Part shown: positions 12,963 to 15,074 of the stretch, piece after piece
How positions within the stretch are numbered: position 1 is the first letter of the stretch
Layout of the letters: every line of letters begins with the position of its first letter
Assembly (NCBI GenBank): GCA_026989475.1
Contig: JALSJG010000167.1
Location: 1-15,074, forward strand
Source of the DNA: Thermaceae bacterium
Lineage (GTDB): Bacteria; Deinococcota; Deinococci; Deinococcales; Marinithermaceae
Direction: 5' to 3'
DNA length: 15,074 nt
Notes under the pieces: model-generated
Databases searched by the model: none
Told to the model about the DNA's origin: nothing
Seen by the model: the letters and a program-made list of their open reading frames with translations, nothing else
Translations under genes and position numbers: made by a program

Positions 12963-13676
12963 TCAGTCAGTAAAAACGCCAACGAGTTCCGTGAGCCTCT
13001 CCTTGTACCCCAAATCAATCCACCTCACCACCCCCTTCTCGATCCAGACGTGGGTCGGGGCGCCCGGAATGCCCCAGTCGTGGTAGAGCCGCCAGTCGCC
13101 CCGGCGGGTGCAGGCGGGCAGCTCGGGCTTGCCGGGGGTGTCGCTCACAAGCAGGACGGGAAGGTGTTGGCAGAGCCAGGCCAGGTCCTCCCGTTCCCTC
13201 TCGCACCAGGGGCAGCCCTCCTTCCAGAAGACGACCAGGCCGGTGAAGGTGGAAAGATCGCCGGTGAGCCGGTCCCCGGGTCGGATCCTCAGGTCGAAGT
13301 GCGGTGGGTAACGGGCGTCGTCGGCTAAGACTTGGTTAAGCCCCCGGGCAAGGACCGTCTTGAACGGGGCCTGGAGGGCGGCCACCTGCTGCCCTTCCTT
13401 GAGCACCACCACCCGGGGTTCTTCTTCCACGTAGAAGGTGGCGCGCCAGAGGCCTTTCGGATCGTGAAAGACGCGGACGTCCGGAGCGGCGCAGCGCACG
13501 CCCTGGGGCAGGATCAGAACGACCGGCGCCTGTACCTCTGCAGCGCCTATAGCGGCTTCACAGTCCCGGGCAAAGACGAGCACCGCCTTGCCCCGCTCGA
13601 CGCCCAGCCCCCAGGGGGCCACCTGGGCGGAGACCAAGGACGCGAGCAGCAGAGCCGCTACGATTCCGCGCTTCAT
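12963..13676 (-). CDS. Secreted thioredoxin-fold thiol-disulfide protein (CPWC)
   Basis: This encodes 237 residues. Residues 1-17 are a signal peptide (VAALLLASLVSA, cleavage before QVAPW). The C-terminal domain (about 138-237) is a thioredoxin fold: FWKEGCPWCERE with active-site Cys155 and Cys158, and Pro207 in GAPTH as the conserved cis-proline. The N-terminal domain (about 28-118) also has a thioredoxin-like rhythm (VLVFARDCEAA, then FYVEEEPRVVVLKEGQ) but only one Cys at the active-site position, so it is probably not a redox centre. The protein should act outside the inner membrane, making, breaking or shuffling disulfides. Peptide P3 follows after 14 bases. An upstream in-frame start would destroy the signal peptide; the ATG at 13676 has no Shine-Dalgarno site and is probably nearly leaderless. 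The gene start is duplicated at 5673-5881. Confidence 0.87.
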   Translation of the reverse strand: MKRGIVAALLLASLVSAQVAPWGLGVERGKAVLVFARDCEAAIGAAEVQAPVVLILPQGVRCAAPDVRVFHDPKGLWRATFYVEEEPRVVVLKEGQQVAALQAPFKTVLARGLNQVLADDARYPPHFDLRIRPGDRLTGDLSTFTGLVVFWKEGCPWCEREREDLAWLCQHLPVLLVSDTPGKPELPACTRRGDWRLYHDWGIPGAPTHVWIEKGVVRWIDLGYKERLTELVGVFTD

Positions 13677-13686
13677 GACTGGGCTG

Positions 13687-13715
13687 ATTTTCGTTCGGAG
13701 TTCAGGGAAATGCAA
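13687..13715 (-). promoter_or_regulatory. Putative promoter of the thioredoxin-P3 cassette
   Basis: Minus-strand -35 TTGCAT (13710-13715) and -10 GAAAAT (13687-13692) have a 17-base spacer, and the -10 ends 10 bases before the ATG. Both boxes are unchanged in the duplicate at 5810-5838, while bases around the start codon are not. This supports function. Confidence 0.4.
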
Positions 13716-13730
13716 GGGGAAATCTCCCGG

Positions 13731-13745
13731 GTCTTGCGGGAAGAC
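13731..13745 (-). promoter_or_regulatory. Palindrome upstream of the thioredoxin promoter (possible operator)
   Basis: GTCTT and AAGAC flank a 5-base centre, 15 bases upstream of the -35 box. The duplicate has ATCTT/AAGAT, a matched change on both arms. Confidence 0.35.
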
Positions 13746-13802
13746 TTTCCAGACACTCGGTGAGGAGGGCAAGCGCGGATGGGTACGGGCCCTCTTCCTA
13801 CG

Positions 13803-13811
13803 TGCTATAAT
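13803..13811 (+). promoter_or_regulatory. Extended -10 promoter of rpsB-tsf
   Basis: TGC followed by a perfect TATAAT (13806-13811) forms an extended -10 element. No recognisable -35 is found 16-18 bases upstream. Transcription would start near 13818, about 100 bases before rpsB. It is divergent from the thioredoxin promoter. Confidence 0.75.
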
Positions 13812-13919
13812 CGCGCTTCGGTGCGCGAGTAGGCCCCGGGGGCAGGGGGGTGTCCCCCGGAAGCGGCCCAAAGCGCCCAGGCGAACGCCTACCTCAACGC
13901 CCCCCGGAAGAGGGAGAAG
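13812..13919 (+). promoter_or_regulatory. Structured rpsB leader, possible S2 autoregulation site
   Basis: After the -10 box come a hairpin with a C(TTCG)G loop (13812-13825) and a perfect 7-bp stem CCGGGGG/CCCCCGG (13836-13842 with 13854-13860), which flanking GGCC boxes (13832-13835, 13865-13868) could enclose. The ribosome site GAGGGAGA follows. In Escherichia coli S2 represses rpsB-tsf through its leader; that this leader does the same is inference. The first hairpin may lie at the very 5' end of the RNA. Confidence 0.4.
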
Positions 13920-14666
13920 ATGGCTTGCAACATCACGATCAAGGAGCTTTTAGAGGCCGGGGTCCACTTTGGTCACGAGACCAAGCGGTGGAACCCCAAG
14001 ATGAAGCGCTACATCTACGCCGAGCGCGGCGGCATCTTCATCATCGACCTGCAGAAGACGCTGCCCCTGATGCAGGCGGCCTGCGAGTTCGCCGCCGACC
14101 TCGCCGCCCGGGGCGGGGTGATCCTCTACGTCGGCACCAAGAAGCAGGCCCAGGAAATCATCCAGATCGAGGCCGACCGCGCGGGGATGCCCTACGTCAA
14201 CCAGCGCTGGCTGGGCGGGATGCTCACCAACTTCAAGACCATCGCCTCCCGGGTGAAACGGCTTGAGGAGCTCGAGGCCCTCTTCGCCTCCGAGGAGATC
14301 CACGACCGGCCGAAAAAGGAGCAGGTCCGACTCAAGCGGGAGCTCGAGCGGCTCGAGAAGTACCTCGGCGGGTTCCGTAAGCTGAAACGCCTGCCCGACG
14401 CGCTCTACGTCGTGGATCCAGTGAAGGAGGAGATCGCGGTCAAGGAGGCCAACAAGCTCGGCATCCCGGTGATCGCCTACGCCGACACCGACGCCGACCC
14501 CGACATGATCGACTACATCATCCCCGGCAACGACGACGCCATCCGCTCGATCCAGCTGGTCACCGGCCGCTTCACCGACGCCATCGTCGAGGCCAAGGGC
14601 GGTGGCGAGGTCGAGACCAAGGCCGAAACCGAGAGCGAAGCGGCCCCCGAGGAGGAGGAAGCATGA
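13920..14666 (+). CDS. rpsB: 30S ribosomal protein S2
   Basis: This encodes 248 residues. Hallmarks of bacterial S2 are all present: KELLEAGVHFGH (8-19) with KRWNPK next, IDLQKT, VGTKKQAQ, NQRWLGGMLTNF, VVDPVKE and the IIPGNDDAIRSIQL block near residue 200. The C-terminal tail (about 226-248) is very rich in Glu. S2 joins the small subunit late and sits between head and body near the mRNA exit side. The ATG has GAGGGAGA just upstream. The stop overlaps the tsf start (ATGA), so S2 and EF-Ts are translated in a coupled way, the usual bacterial pairing. Closest in style to Thermus S2. Confidence 0.98.
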   Translation: MACNITIKELLEAGVHFGHETKRWNPKMKRYIYAERGGIFIIDLQKTLPLMQAACEFAADLAARGGVILYVGTKKQAQEIIQIEADRAGMPYVNQRWLGGMLTNFKTIASRVKRLEELEALFASEEIHDRPKKEQVRLKRELERLEKYLGGFRKLKRLPDALYVVDPVKEEIAVKEANKLGIPVIAYADTDADPDMIDYIIPGNDDAIRSIQLVTGRFTDAIVEAKGGGEVETKAETESEAAPEEEEA

Positions 14667-15074
14667 GCCAGATCGAACTCATTAAAAAGCTCCGCGCCGC
14701 CACCGGCGCCGGCATGATGGACGTAAAGAAGGCCCTCGAGGACGCGGGCTGGGACGAGGAAAAGGCGATCCAGCTCCTGCGTGAGCGGGGGGCGATGAAG
14801 GCCGCCAAGAAGGCCGGGCGCGAGGCCCGCGAAGGCCTGATCACCTCCTACATCCACCACAACCAGCGCCTTGGCGTGCTGCTTGAGATCAACTGCGAGA
14901 CCGACTTCGTCGCCAGGAACGAGGAGTTCCAAAAGCTTGCCAAGGATATCGCGATGCACATCGCGATGGCGGCGCCGAAGTACGTCTCCAAGGAGGAGAT
15001 CCCCGAGGAGGAGCTCGAGCGGGAGCGCGAGATCTACAAAAAGGCGGCGATCGCCGAGGGCAAGCCCGAGCCGA
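14663..15074 (+). CDS. tsf: Elongation factor Ts (partial, 3' end outside window)
   Basis: The frame starts at the ATG at 14663, with GGAGGAGG upstream inside the rpsB end, and stays open to the window edge, giving 137 codons. Residues 1-50 are the N-terminal helical domain that binds EF-Tu (KKLRAATGAGMMDVKKAL). Residues 80-83 are TDFV, the conserved motif whose Asp and Phe push into EF-Tu to release GDP. EF-Ts is the guanine nucleotide exchange factor of EF-Tu. Thermus EF-Ts is short (about 196 residues), so perhaps a third is missing here, but the true end cannot be seen. Confidence 0.97.
   Translation, partial: MSQIELIKKLRAATGAGMMDVKKALEDAGWDEEKAIQLLRERGAMKAAKKAGREAREGLITSYIHHNQRLGVLLEINCETDFVARNEEFQKLAKDIAMHIAMAAPKYVSKEEIPEEELEREREIYKKAAIAEGKPEP

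Larger units (their letters stand above)
13550..13758 (-). repeat. Direct repeat of the thioredoxin-gene start and promoter, copy 2
   Basis: This is the intact-gene copy of 5673-5881: codons 1 to ~42, the promoter boxes and the GTCTT/AAGAC palindrome. Confidence 0.85.

Noticed and set aside
13677..13871. N-terminal extension of the thioredoxin-fold protein from an upstream start
   Set aside because: It would place a basic 65-residue stretch before a clear signal peptide and runs through the promoter and palindrome that are kept in the duplicate.
1..15074. CRISPR array or short tandem repeat array
   Set aside because: No regularly spaced short repeats were seen; the only repeats are the long direct ones listed.

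Overview
The window looks like a chromosome piece from a thermophile of the Thermaceae (Deinococcota), with Oceanithermus or Marinithermus as likely relatives. The basis is the very high GC, an S2/EF-Ts pair (rpsB-tsf) whose S2 resembles Thermus S2, and several TAnnnT -10 boxes only 5 to 6 bases before start codons, as in leaderless genes of this phylum. The genus is inference.

Layout. Bases 1-606 hold a small predicted secreted protein (+) and a tRNA-Ala(UGC) with its terminator (-). Bases 843-1349 encode a LuxR-type HTH protein (+). From 1352 to 13676 everything is on the minus strand and forms a block of repeated accessory cassettes. The right end (13803-15074) is the housekeeping rpsB-tsf operon (+), with tsf cut by the window edge.

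Read in the direction of transcription, the accessory block starts with a secreted thioredoxin-fold protein (CPWC). Next come a small secreted cysteine-rich peptide (P3), a broken partner gene (d), an intact partner gene (c), an eight-helix FtsX/MacB-type permease and its ATPase. An orphan peptide plus partner pair follows (P2, b). A second cassette comes last: a 5' fragment of the thioredoxin gene, a cysteine-rich peptide (P1), a partner gene interrupted by an in-frame UGA (a), a second permease and a second ATPase. The shared order thioredoxin - Cys-rich peptide - partner - permease - ATPase suggests one system duplicated in tandem and now partly decaying.

The three peptides share a signal peptide, one cysteine ladder (C-x3/4-C-x2-C-x6/7-C-x2-C ... 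C-x2-C-xn-C) and a C-terminal Cys. The partners have a signal peptide and two conserved Cys. I infer an envelope system in which a secreted, disulfide-rich or metal-binding peptide is matured by the thioredoxin-fold protein and handled, or resisted, by the ABC complex. Gene order is loosely like lactococcin 972-type bacteriocin loci, but the peptide and partner families are not ones I recognise. The two ATPase genes and adjacent permease ends are identical over about 766 bp while the rest of the permeases is well diverged, which points to recent gene conversion or duplication.
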